Below the pieces are notes generated by a model. The model saw only the letters and a program-made list of their open reading frames with translations. It was not told where the DNA came from and did no database searches. 24,191 nt of DNA from Lachnospiraceae bacterium (GTDB lineage Bacteria; Bacillota_A; Clostridia; Lachnospirales; Lachnospiraceae): contig JAFZJK010000180.1 of NCBI GenBank assembly GCA_017553965.1, forward strand, positions 1 to 24,191, written 5' to 3'. The translations under genes and the position numbers were made by a program. Below, piece after piece: positions 6,474-15,400 of this stretch (the first letter of the stretch is position 1; each line of letters starts with the position of its first letter).

Positions 6474-8938
6474 ATACTTCTTTAAAATACAACAATAAAA
6501 ATATAAGACTAATTGTGGGACTGGTGCTTCTTGCTCTGGCCACACTCCCTGTAATACTGACCGTTTTTGTAAAGTTTTACGATCCGAATGAAGTAAACTA
6601 CAGTGAAATGCTGCAAGCTCCTTCTTTCAGGCATTTATTCGGAACGGACGACTATGGCCGCGATATTTTTACCCGTGTAATGAAGGGTGCAGCTACTACC
6701 TTCGGTATCTCACTGTTTACTGTGACCATGGGTGCCGTTATAGGTACTGTGATAGGTGCTCTTACGGGATATTTTGGCGGTATAGTCGATGAGATACTGA
6801 TGAGAGTAAATGACTGCCTGGCTTCATTCCCAAGCATACTTTTAGCCCTTGTCGTAGTATCTCTTATAGATAAAGGTACATGGAATATCTGTATCGCTCT
6901 TGGCTTAGTATTTATTCCGAGCTTTGCCAGGATCATGAGATCGGAATACTTAAAAGAGAAGAATCGTGATTACGTACAGAATGCAAGGCTTATGGGAGCC
7001 GGACATCTGCGCGTGATATTTATTCATATACTTCCGAATACATTACCCATACTGTTTTCCGCGATACTGGTAGGTATCAATAATGCAGTACTTGCAGAGG
7101 CAGGACTCAGTTATCTGGGACTTGGTGTTCAGCCGCCCGATCCGAGCCTTGGACGTATGCTTTCGGAAGCTAAAACATTTTTGCTTAACGCCCCCTGGTA
7201 TGAGTTATTCCCTTGTCTTGAGATGATATTATTCATACTCGGACTTACTTTGGTAAGCGATAACTTTGGAGTATCAGGCGTTTCGTTAAGTGCGGTAAAG
7301 AGAAAGATAGAAAAGCTTAAAGCCGAAAAAGAGGGAACACATCCGGCGGTAGAAGTACCGGATAATACTCCCATCATCAGTGTGCACAACCTGGAAGTAG
7401 GTTTTATAGAGGATGAAGGAATAGATGATACCCTGCGCGGTATCTCGTTTGATATACATAAGGGCGAAGTACTCGGAGTAGTTGGAGAGTCGGGCTCAGG
7501 TAAGAGTCTTACCGCTATGAGCATAATGGGCATACTGTCAGATAAAGCGGCCATAACAGGCGGCAGCATTATCCTTGATGGTAAGACTGACCTTACAAAG
7601 CTCCCCGAGGAAGAATACAGGAAGCTGCGCGGAGGACGACTGGCTTATGTATTCCAGGAGCCGATGACGAGCCTTAACCCTGTACAAAAGATCGGTGTAC
7701 AGATAGATGAGATACTTGATATACATGCTGCACATCTGTCCGAGGATGAACAGAAGAAGCTTGTACTTGATGCACTTGAAGATACGGGCTTAAAGGATGC
7801 CGAAAAGCTTTACGATATGTATCCGTTTGAGCTTTCGGGCGGTATGAGGCAGAGAGTTTGTATCGCTATGGCACTCATCGCAAAGGCTGACCTTATTTTG
7901 GCGGATGAGCCCACCACAGCTCTTGATGCGGGCGTGGCTGATATTATCCTTGACATCTTTAAGCATATCAACAGAAAATATAAGACTGCCATCATGCTCA
8001 TATCCCATGACTTAAGAGTTATAGGAAAGCTGGCTGACAGAGTGCTTATCATGCAGGACGGAAACATCGTGGAGACGATGGACCTTAAGCTGTCAGGAGC
8101 AAATACTGAAAGTGTCAGCAGTGCCGAAAAGCACCATAAAAAGGGAGCTGAACTTTCTGAAGAAGAGTGCATCTTAAGATTTGGTACACCAAAGACAGAG
8201 TACGGCAGGAAGCTGCTTGATGCTGCTTTCTCAAAAAAACAGTATAAACAAAAAGTTACAGGAAAAACACTTGTAAAAGCAGAGCATTTGAGTGTATCAT
8301 ATAAGATGGCTTCAAGGAAACAGAAGGGTCTTAAGAAAGTAATAGATGATGTTTCGTTTGAGATAAAAGAAGGCTCCACGGTCGGCATAGTGGGCGAGAG
8401 CGGAAGCGGAAAGAGTACTCTTGTAAAAGCTATAGCCGGACTGCAGAAATACACTTCGGGTAAGATTGAGCTTGGTTGTCCGAGACCGAGCATGGTATTC
8501 CAGGATCCGTATTCATCACTTAACCCTGCGTTTAAGGTAAGACGTATCTTAGAGGAACCGCTCCGCCTTAAGAACGGTTTCGGATATGCGTTTAAAAAGA
8601 AAAACAGGGACAGGATGCTTACCGAGATAAAGTCCATGCTTCATAAGACCGAACTGGAAGAAGAGATCCTTTCCAGAAAGATTTCGGAGCTTTCGGGCGG
8701 TCAGCGTCAGAGGATAGCGATAGCGTTGACACTTATCCAGAAAAAGAGCCTGATCATCCTTGACGAGCCGGTATCAGCACTGGATGTTACCATACAGGAG
8801 CAGATACTTGAACTGTTAATGAAGCTTAAAAAAGCATTCGGACTTACGTATATACTTATCTCACATGATATGAGGCTTGTATCGAGAGTGTGCGATGAAG
8901 TATATACCATAGAAGAGGGTAAACTTTGTAAAGGGTGA
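6470..8938 (+). CDS. Fused DppC-type permease and two peptide-transport ATPases
   Basis: One 822-residue polypeptide holds three proteins that are usually separate. Residues 1 to about 285 are a DppC/OppC permease, with HLFGTDDYGRDIFTRV near residue 57 and an EAA loop YVQNARLMGAGHLRVIFIHI. ATPase 1 has Walker A at 339-346, LSGGMRQR at 455-462, Walker B Asp479-Glu480 and switch His513. ATPase 2 has Walker A at 642-649, LSGGQRQR at 741-748, Asp765-Glu766 and His799. All catalytic residues are present in both. The first ATPase keeps a shortened tail (EECILRFGTPKTEYGRKLLD); the second stops 23 residues after its switch histidine, so the usual C-terminal extension of the family is missing. The frame is open throughout with no sign of error. 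With the preceding permease and lipoprotein it completes a peptide importer. Confidence 0.93.
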   Translation: MNTSLKYNNKNIRLIVGLVLLALATLPVILTVFVKFYDPNEVNYSEMLQAPSFRHLFGTDDYGRDIFTRVMKGAATTFGISLFTVTMGAVIGTVIGALTGYFGGIVDEILMRVNDCLASFPSILLALVVVSLIDKGTWNICIALGLVFIPSFARIMRSEYLKEKNRDYVQNARLMGAGHLRVIFIHILPNTLPILFSAILVGINNAVLAEAGLSYLGLGVQPPDPSLGRMLSEAKTFLLNAPWYELFPCLEMILFILGLTLVSDNFGVSGVSLSAVKRKIEKLKAEKEGTHPAVEVPDNTPIISVHNLEVGFIEDEGIDDTLRGISFDIHKGEVLGVVGESGSGKSLTAMSIMGILSDKAAITGGSIILDGKTDLTKLPEEEYRKLRGGRLAYVFQEPMTSLNPVQKIGVQIDEILDIHAAHLSEDEQKKLVLDALEDTGLKDAEKLYDMYPFELSGGMRQRVCIAMALIAKADLILADEPTTALDAGVADIILDIFKHINRKYKTAIMLISHDLRVIGKLADRVLIMQDGNIVETMDLKLSGANTESVSSAEKHHKKGAELSEEECILRFGTPKTEYGRKLLDAAFSKKQYKQKVTGKTLVKAEHLSVSYKMASRKQKGLKKVIDDVSFEIKEGSTVGIVGESGSGKSTLVKAIAGLQKYTSGKIELGCPRPSMVFQDPYSSLNPAFKVRRILEEPLRLKNGFGYAFKKKNRDRMLTEIKSMLHKTELEEEILSRKISELSGGQRQRIAIALTLIQKKSLIILDEPVSALDVTIQEQILELLMKLKKAFGLTYILISHDMRLVSRVCDEVYTIEEGKLCKG

Positions 8939-8946
8939 CAAGGATC

Positions 8947-10890
8947 ATGGGTTTTATCAAAGAAAGTAACAGATCAAGAATATTGATAATTTATTTTCTT
9001 GTAAGCTCTATGCTGGAAATACTGGCTTATGCTGCAGGGGGATTTTTTTCGGTTGTGGCAGCATGGGCTTGGATGATAACTTCTGTTATCTTGGGAATAA
9101 TGTTTTTGTATTATACGGGAAAACAGGCATACAGGGATATCAAAGGAAAAAAGTATTTTGTTTCCTTTGGTTTCCTTGTGCTTGTATTCCTGTTTTTTAG
9201 TTTTATAGGAAATATTGCTTATTCGGATATCAATCCGGATGCTGCCCAGCAGGCGGCTGCAGGACTGGATTCGTTTGCAAGTGCTGACCTGGATTACACG
9301 GGCAAGGCTTTTCTGGGTTATCCGGTAAGACAGTACACGATAGCAGCTATACCGGCACTTTTATTTGGCAGAGGCATATGGACGCTTCATGCCGGCTTCG
9401 GGTTGTATTTTATAGTCGGGCTTACCGTATTTTTCTTAGGCTTAAGATCATGGCTTAAAAGCAAAGACATGAAGGAAGAGTATGCACTTTTACCGTGCTT
9501 CTCGCTCCTTTGCTTCCCGTTCATTACAGAATACTATCAGAACTTTGAGCAGGCGATAATACCGGTTTCTCTTACGATGCTCGCAATAGGACTATACTTA
9601 AAGCTGCTGGTGCATACAGACTTTAAGCTCTATATTGCGATAGTGTATACCGGTTGTCTTATGGCAGACTCATATACTCCGGTACTCGCATCGATGGGAC
9701 TGCTGATCGTGTTCATCTTATTAATGAATAATAGGTTTAAGTCTGAATCTGATAAGATAAAGACTGCTATACAGCAAGATGAAGAGGAAAGACAATCAGA
9801 TGTTGACTCGTCCCATTCGTCGTCCAAAGAGATGTCTGACATGGAACAGAATGAGGCTGTAAAAACCGGTCCGGATACGGATTACACGGACGAGATATTA
9901 AGAGACACACCGGAAAAGAAGACTGCTTTAGATACCGATGAGCTCGTTACAGGCAGTGATGACCGGAAGCCGCCGCATAAGGCAAAGACCATCCCTTTGG
10001 AGATGATGGTACCCTTGGGAGCAGCATTAAATATGGTTGTATTTTTCCTTGCAACCTTCGTTCAGGGACGTTCCGATAGAATTACCGAGTTTAGGGAAGA
10101 AGAGTCCGTACTTAAGAGCATGTTTTCTGCCTGGACTGATTTCTTTACCGATGCAAATGCAAGATTTTTAGGTGTATTCGGAGGCTTGGTACTTTTATAT
10201 ATCGTTCTCTCGATAGCAGGAGCCTTTAAGCTGCATGATGCCCTGATAAGCCTCTGGGTATTGGCAGTAGTATTTATGTCGGATTATATGACCGGTTACA
10301 CCTCCTATGAAAAGGCATGGATACTCCAGAGAAACATGATAGTTATACCGGTACTATTGACAGGTATTTTTATTGCTTTCATGTTTTTCTTAGAGAAACA
10401 TAAGATGAAAGTCCCGGTACTTATCCAAGGGATTGTCCTTGCGGTGATGTTTACAGCCGGACTGTTCAACTTCTCGCAGCAACACAGGTCATTCAATTAT
10501 TTTAGATATATACAGCCGATGAAGCACCTGATATCATATGTCGGGGATACACTTGATGAATACGGGCTTAAAGAGACCGATGAGTTTAACCTGGTGGTAT
10601 ATACCGATAACATCTTAGAACAGAACATGTATGACTATGCAAAGTTTTTCTTTCCGAATGCGGCAGTGTATATCGGTATGGAAAACATATATCCGGATAT
10701 AGAGGATGAGGGGCTTGCTACTTTTATATATGCGGATGACAGCAGGTTAGACAGGCTGATACCGGAGCTGGATCCCGGACCAAGCTATATAAAGGCAAAG
10801 AGTACCGCAATGTATAAAAAAGAATTCATTAATAAAAGATATGAGTTTACAGCCGAGTGGTATAGGAAAGTATTTTTACAATTAGATTAA
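8947..10890 (+). CDS. Polytopic membrane protein, possibly GT-C type glycosyltransferase-like
   Basis: About 647 residues with roughly 11-12 hydrophobic helices. An extracytoplasmic loop after the third helix reads YSDINPDAAQQAAAGLD and is followed by GYPVRQYTIAAIPALLFG. This recalls the acidic loop and following helix of GT-C membrane glycosyltransferases (ArnT/PMT-like), but the match is loose. A long polar, acidic insertion (about 9727-10000) separates the N- and C-terminal helix groups. The C-terminal 130 residues are soluble and mixed alpha/beta. A GTG at 8935 overlaps the ATPase stop (GTGA); the ATG at 8947 with AAGG just upstream is preferred, though both are weak. Co-transcription with the peptide importer is clear, a functional link is not. 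No terminator follows; the infC promoter starts eight bases after the stop. Confidence 0.6.
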   Translation: MGFIKESNRSRILIIYFLVSSMLEILAYAAGGFFSVVAAWAWMITSVILGIMFLYYTGKQAYRDIKGKKYFVSFGFLVLVFLFFSFIGNIAYSDINPDAAQQAAAGLDSFASADLDYTGKAFLGYPVRQYTIAAIPALLFGRGIWTLHAGFGLYFIVGLTVFFLGLRSWLKSKDMKEEYALLPCFSLLCFPFITEYYQNFEQAIIPVSLTMLAIGLYLKLLVHTDFKLYIAIVYTGCLMADSYTPVLASMGLLIVFILLMNNRFKSESDKIKTAIQQDEEERQSDVDSSHSSSKEMSDMEQNEAVKTGPDTDYTDEILRDTPEKKTALDTDELVTGSDDRKPPHKAKTIPLEMMVPLGAALNMVVFFLATFVQGRSDRITEFREEESVLKSMFSAWTDFFTDANARFLGVFGGLVLLYIVLSIAGAFKLHDALISLWVLAVVFMSDYMTGYTSYEKAWILQRNMIVIPVLLTGIFIAFMFFLEKHKMKVPVLIQGIVLAVMFTAGLFNFSQQHRSFNYFRYIQPMKHLISYVGDTLDEYGLKETDEFNLVVYTDNILEQNMYDYAKFFFPNAAVYIGMENIYPDIEDEGLATFIYADDSRLDRLIPELDPGPSYIKAKSTAMYKKEFINKRYEFTAEWYRKVFLQLD

Positions 10891-10898
10891 AAAAATGC

Positions 10899-10927
10899 TT
10901 GACACCCGAAAAAAATGATGCTATACT
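10899..10927 (+). promoter_or_regulatory. Sigma-A promoter of infC-rpmI-rplT
   Basis: Perfect TTGACA (10899-10904) and TATACT (10922-10927) with a 17-base spacer. Transcription should start near 10934, giving a leader of about 165 bases before infC. Confidence 0.9.
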
Positions 10928-10933
10928 ACATCA

Positions 10934-11069
10934 AGTTGTGAGAAATCACATGTAAAGCAGAGTATCCGCTCTCACCCCCAGCGTCGTTAAGATTGTGAAA
11001 GGGTTCTGATATTAAATGTTAGTACTATAAGTACTCTTTATGCGGATAGCTTTGCTGTCCGCTTTTTAT
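10934..11069 (+). ncRNA. L20-type leader (attenuation element) of the infC operon
   Basis: The leader begins with a hairpin TGTGA-GAAA-TCACA (10937-10950) closed by a GNRA tetraloop. AAAGC (10954-10958) and TATCCGC (10963-10969), separated by an AGAG bulge, can pair with the contiguous 12 bases 11042-11053. Those bases are also the 5' arm and loop of the downstream terminator, so the two structures exclude each other. Further possible pairings are ACCC (10974-10977) with GGGT (11001-11004) and the hairpin AGTACT-ATA-AGTACT (11021-11035). In Firmicutes, excess L20 binds such leaders and favours termination. The operon order and layout fit this; binding by L20 is inferred. Confidence 0.75.
11042..11069 (+). 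terminator. Leader terminator (attenuator) upstream of infC
   Basis: GCGGATAGC (11042-11050), a TTT loop, and GCTGTCCGC (11054-11062) form a nine-pair stem with one G-U, followed by TTTTTATTTT. It lies between the promoter and infC, so it must be conditional. Confidence 0.85.
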
Positions 11070-11100
11070 TTTATCACTTTTATTAGCATTGGAGGTGCAG

Positions 11101-11610
11101 ATTATTAGCGACTATTTCATTAATGAACAGATTCGGGATAAGGAAGTAAGACTTATCGGTGAGAACGGTGAACAGCTTGGTATTATGTCAGCCAGGGAAG
11201 CTCTTGACAAAGCAAGAGAGGCCGACCTCGATCTGATCAAAATAGCGCCCACGGCAAAACCGCCGGTTTGTAAGATAGCCGATTTCGGAAAGTTCCGTTA
11301 TGAAGCTATGAGAAAAGCAAAGGAAGCAAAGAAGAATCAGAAGGTTACCGAAATTAAGGAATTACGTCTTTCGCCGAATATTGATGAAAACGATTTGAAC
11401 ACAAAAGCAAATCAGGCTCGCAAATTTCTGCAGCATGGCGATAAAGTAAAGGTAACGCTCAAATTCAGAGGCCGTGAGATGGCTCATATGAATCTGGGCA
11501 AGGAGATTCTCGACAGTTTCGCTGCTAAGCTCGAGGACTGTGCAGTTGTTGAAAAAGCAGCAAAGCTTGAAGGCAGAAACATGATCATGTTCCTGTCGGA
11601 GAAAAGATAA
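11101..11610 (+). CDS. infC: Translation initiation factor IF-3
   Basis: This is a 169-residue IF-3, of normal length. The N-domain reads FINEQIRDKEVRLIGENGEQ and IKIAPTAKPPVCKIADFGKF; a lysine-rich linker is followed by the C-domain (VTEIKELRLSPNIDENDL, KVTLKFRGREMAH). IF-3 binds the 30S subunit, prevents subunit joining and checks the start codon. No ATG, GTG or usable TTG fits: GGAGG (11091-11095) is followed five bases later by ATT at 11101, giving an N-terminus (M)ISDYFINEQ. The TTG at 11089 overlaps the binding site. An AUU start is known for infC in other bacteria and lets IF-3 repress its own translation. It is first in an operon with rpmI and rplT behind an attenuator. Confidence 0.95.
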   Translation: MISDYFINEQIRDKEVRLIGENGEQLGIMSAREALDKAREADLDLIKIAPTAKPPVCKIADFGKFRYEAMRKAKEAKKNQKVTEIKELRLSPNIDENDLNTKANQARKFLQHGDKVKVTLKFRGREMAHMNLGKEILDSFAAKLEDCAVVEKAAKLEGRNMIMFLSEKR

Positions 11611-11657
11611 GTTAATTAAAGTAAGACTTCAAAACATATCATAAGGAGGAAAGTAAA

Positions 11658-11855
11658 ATGCCGAAGTTGAAGACAAACAGGGCAGCCGCTAAGCGTTTTA
11701 AGGCTACCGGTACAGGAAAGATTAAGAGAATGAAGGCAGGTAAGCAGCATATTCTTACCAAGAAGTCTCAGAAAATGAAGAGAAGATTAAGAAAGGGAAC
11801 CTTACTTGATTCTGCAAATTTAGCAGCAACAAAGAAGATGTTACCTTACATCTGA
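11658..11855 (+). CDS. rpmI: 50S ribosomal protein L35
   Basis: A 65-residue, very basic protein, the normal length for L35. It begins [20 protein letters not shown] and contains [16 protein letters not shown]35 is a component of the large ribosomal subunit. AAGGAGG (11643-11649) sits 8 bases before the ATG. The gene lies 47 bases after infC and 35 bases before rplT, the classical order. Its expression should follow the attenuator upstream of infC, since no separate promoter or terminator was seen in the gap. Confidence 0.98.
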   Translation: MPKLKTNRAAAKRFKATGTGKIKRMKAGKQHILTKKSQKMKRRLRKGTLLDSANLAATKKMLPYI

Positions 11856-11890
11856 TGAGACGGGATCTAAGTATATAGGAGGATATTAAA

Positions 11891-12247
11891 ATGGCAAGAA
11901 TTAAAGGTGGCTTAAATGCCAAGAAAAAGCATAATAGAGTATTAAAGCTTGCTAAGGGCTTTAGAGGCGCTAGATCTAAGCAGTACAGGACAGCTAAGCA
12001 GGCTGTTATGAGAGCTCTTACAGCTTCATTTGCAGGACGTCGTCAGAAGAAGAGAGATTTCCGTAAGCTTTGGATCGTCAGAATCAATGCAGCAGCTAGA
12101 ATGAACGATATTTCTTACAGCAAGCTTATGTATGGTCTTAAACTTGCGAACATCGACATCAACAGAAAGATGCTTTCAGAGATCGCTATCGCTGATCCCG
12201 AGGGCTTCAAGAACCTTGCTGATGCTGCAAAGGCTAAGCTTGCATAA
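11891..12247 (+). CDS. rplT: 50S ribosomal protein L20
   Basis: A 118-residue basic protein of normal length, beginning [20 protein letters not shown] and containing [16 protein letters not shown] and [16 protein letters not shown], all standard for L20. It binds 23S rRNA early in large-subunit assembly and in Firmicutes also represses its own operon by binding the leader RNA. AGGAGGA (11877-11883) precedes the ATG. It is the last gene of the operon; a terminator begins 28 bases after the stop codon. Confidence 0.98.
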   Translation: MARIKGGLNAKKKHNRVLKLAKGFRGARSKQYRTAKQAVMRALTASFAGRRQKKRDFRKLWIVRINAAARMNDISYSKLMYGLKLANIDINRKMLSEIAIADPEGFKNLADAAKAKLA

Positions 12248-12275
12248 TAAGGCAAATATAGATATGATTTTTACG

Positions 12276-12309
12276 GAAGCCTTCCGTTCGGAGGGCTTCT
12301 TATTTTTTT
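12276..12309 (+). terminator. Rho-independent terminator of the infC operon
   Basis: GAAGCCTTCC (12276-12285), loop GTTC, and GGAGGGCTTC (12290-12299) form ten pairs with one G-U, followed by TTATTTTTTT. Confidence 0.92.
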
Positions 12310-12319
12310 AATATAATGT

Positions 12320-12347
12320 TTGCAATCGCAGGAAAAAATGGTATACT
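12320..12347 (+). promoter_or_regulatory. Promoter of the four-gene uncharacterised operon
   Basis: TTGCAA (12320-12325) and TATACT (12342-12347) with a 16-base spacer lie directly after the rplT terminator. The predicted untranslated leader is about 108 bases. Confidence 0.7.
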
Positions 12348-12415
12348 TATAAGTGGTGGATTTTGCTTTGCTATATTTACCGGTTAGGTCGCGACGCTTG
12401 GCGCGAAAGAATAAA

Positions 12416-12444
12416 AGAAACTCATGGGTTAGCACAGAGTTTCT
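12416..12444 (+). other. Leader hairpin just before the ribosome binding site
   Basis: AGAAACTC (12416-12423) pairs perfectly with GAGTTTCT (12437-12444), with a 13-base loop. It ends seven bases before the GAGG binding site of the large gene. It could tune translation or be incidental. Confidence 0.4.
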
Positions 12445-12461
12445 ACCATGTGAGGTCCGGC

Positions 12462-15400
12462 ATGAGACAAAAGATAGAAAGATTTGCAAACGGTATTTTT
12501 TCTTACGATAAACCTTTGTTAGACATATCCGAGAGTGAGATAAAGCTCACTGTTATCTCGGGTAAAGAAACAGAGGCTTCTTTTATTGTCAAAAATGACC
12601 ACGGGACCAAGGTAAGGGGCTTCTGCCTTTGTGAGAGCGAGTTTGTCATACTTAAAAACGAGACCTTTGAAGAGACAGAAAACGAGATTTTCTTTACCTT
12701 CAGCGGTTTAAATCTTGATGCTGATACGACTATCAATACAGAGATACTGATCATCACAGAGTGCGGTGAGGCAGTAGTAAGTGTTGAAGCCGAGGTTGTA
12801 GCGGCTTATATTGAAACATCCGTGGGCCAGACAGGCAATATTTTCCAGTATGCCAACTTGGCTATAAGCAATCCTCTTGAAGCCCGTGATATTTTTAAGA
12901 CAGAGGATTTTAAACGGATAATAATCGGCAATTCGCCCGAGTACAGAAATATATACCGCAATCTTTCAGGTGCTTCCAATACGGCTCTTGTTTTGGAGGA
13001 GTTTCTGATCGCAGCAAAAAAGAAGTCCTCCATGGAGTTCTCGATCAATGCATCTAAGCTGGTATATGATGCCGGTGACACTTCATTTGTGGATAAGATC
13101 CTCATCAGAAAGAACAACTGGGGTTATTCACAGCTTAAGGTAGAGGCTGTGGGTGACTTTATAGAGCTTGAAAGGTCCCTCATATGGACTGAGGATTTTG
13201 AGAATAACGAGTTTGAGCTTAAGTTTGCGATCAATCCCGAAAAGGCCGGCTACGGCAGAAATTTCGGACGTATCCGCGTGTCAACCCTTGGTGATGAAGT
13301 AGATATACCCATAGAGTGCCACAAGGCTTCACCTTATGGCAAGAGCATTAAGGCTGCTCACCGTGAAAAGCAGTATATCCTGGATATCATAATGAACCAG
13401 GTAGAGCATGAGCTTTTGCATATAGATGATGATACCTTTATAACAAATGCAGAGAGCGGGCTCGATTATCTTAAGGCTTTTAAGGATGAGACAGATGTAG
13501 AACGGCTCTACAGGATATATCTGACCTTCCTTTCGGGGAAAAAGGCTGAGGCTAAAAAGCAGTTTGAGGATTTGGAGGAAGCCTTTGAAAAGAATCCCGA
13601 TCAAAGGGTATATACCATATCCAGATTTATAGGTGCACTGGTCAACGGTGAAAATATCTCCGGTAATTACAGTACGGAGCTTAAGAGTATATATGACAAC
13701 GAGAAGAAGATGCTTTCACTTCTTCTTTACATGAAGCTGGACGGAAAGGAACGTTTCAGCAAAAAACAGAGATTTGAGGAAATAAAGAACTGTTATCTCG
13801 AAGGCGAACACAGCATATTCGGACTGATAGAGGGCATCAGACTGCTCAGTATCGATCCCATGCTGCTTAGAGAGTTCAGCCGTTTTGAGATAGCAGTACT
13901 TAGAGAAGGCTTAAAACTCGGGCTTACAAACCGCCTGGTAGGCCTTCAGGTATCATATGTAGCCAACAGGGAAAAGACTACATCTGTTAAGCTTATCAGG
14001 CTGTTCAAACAGTTTTATGAGAAGTTTAAACAGAAGGAGCTTTTAGAGGCAGTCTGCACACATCTTGTCCTGCTGGGCAGAACAGAGCCCGAGGACTATG
14101 AATGGCTCGAGATGGGTGTAAATGAGCAGCTTAGGATCAAGGGCCTTTACGAAAGATGCCTTGAAGCTGCGGATGTGGATAAAAAGCTGCTGCCCAGACC
14201 CCTACTCAATTATTTTGCGGCAGGAGACGATCTTAAGGATTCGGATGCGGCAGCACTGTATTACAATATAGTTAAGTTCTGCGAACCCAGCGATAACCTG
14301 TATCTTATGTACAGGATAAGGATGGAGACCTTTGCGGAAAGGTCATTAGAGCACGGTAAGTTCAGTAAAGAGCTTGCACTCATATATGAAAAGATGCTTA
14401 GGACAGAGAATCTTAATTCAAAGTGCGTGGCATCACTTCCGTACATCCTGTTTAAGCATGAGATAACCACGGACTGGAAGAGAGCCGTACATGCGGCAAT
14501 ATCACATAAGGAGCTGAGAGAGCCCGACTTTGTCGAGTTTTCATCGGGAAGGGCGATAGCTGATATATATACAGCAGATCCTGTTATCGTACTTCTTGAC
14601 AGTGAAGGAAACAGGTGCATTTCCTCATTTAAGATCAATATAAGGAAGATGATCAACCGTCCCGACCTTACAAAGATAATGCTCAACAAATGCGGAAATG
14701 ACAAGAGAGTCCTCTTAAACAGACTGGAATCTGCAAGGTACGGAGCCGTTAACGATGAGATGATCGCTCTGTATGCTAAGTGTGTGGAGAATGAGGACCT
14801 CGAGGAAAACTTCTTATTGGAATGCAGAAGGACTCTTATAGATTATTATTATGATAATCTTGAAGGAGACTTACTGGAGAACCAGCTTGTAAGAGTTGAC
14901 TTAAAAGAGCTCAGTGCCAAGGACCGTATAGGTATGATGGAGCTTATGATATTCCGTGAGCTTTACAACCTGGCACTCAAAAACATGGAAATGTTCGGAT
15001 TTTACGGTATAAGCCCTAAGCGTACCGCAAGGCTCTGCGAGGTATTTATCCGTTCTAATTCCGAGCAGATCAATTCCAGGCTGTTCCAGCAGCTTTGTAC
15101 TTACAGCTTTAACCGGTACAGACAGAGTAAGATCATACTTGCCTTCTTAGAGAAAAACTACGAGGGCAATACCCAGAAGCTTTACGATCTGTGGTCGGTA
15201 TGCCATGACATGGGAATAGAGACGACCGATCTTGAGGAAAGACTTTTAAGGACTGCTCTGTTTAGCGAAAACGATATGAATTTCGTAAAAGATGTATTTG
15301 AGATATACTACGGACACTGCTCATCGGGTAAGCTCGTAAGGGCATATCTTTCATACTTAGCTTACGGAAACCTTGTATGCGGCAATATGCTTGATACCGG

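Noticed and set aside
7810..8637. A 275-codon open frame on the minus strand
   Set aside because: It lies wholly inside the fused transporter gene, whose two ATPase domains have intact motifs; the antisense product has no recognisable domain or ribosome binding site.
11021..11035. AGTACT inverted repeat as a separate operator
   Set aside because: It lies inside the transcribed leader between antiterminator and terminator, so an RNA hairpin is the simpler reading.
12363..12461. Upstream extension of the large operon gene from a TTG start
   Set aside because: It has no ribosome binding site and covers the expected untranslated leader including a perfect hairpin; the ATG at 12462 has GAGG at good spacing.
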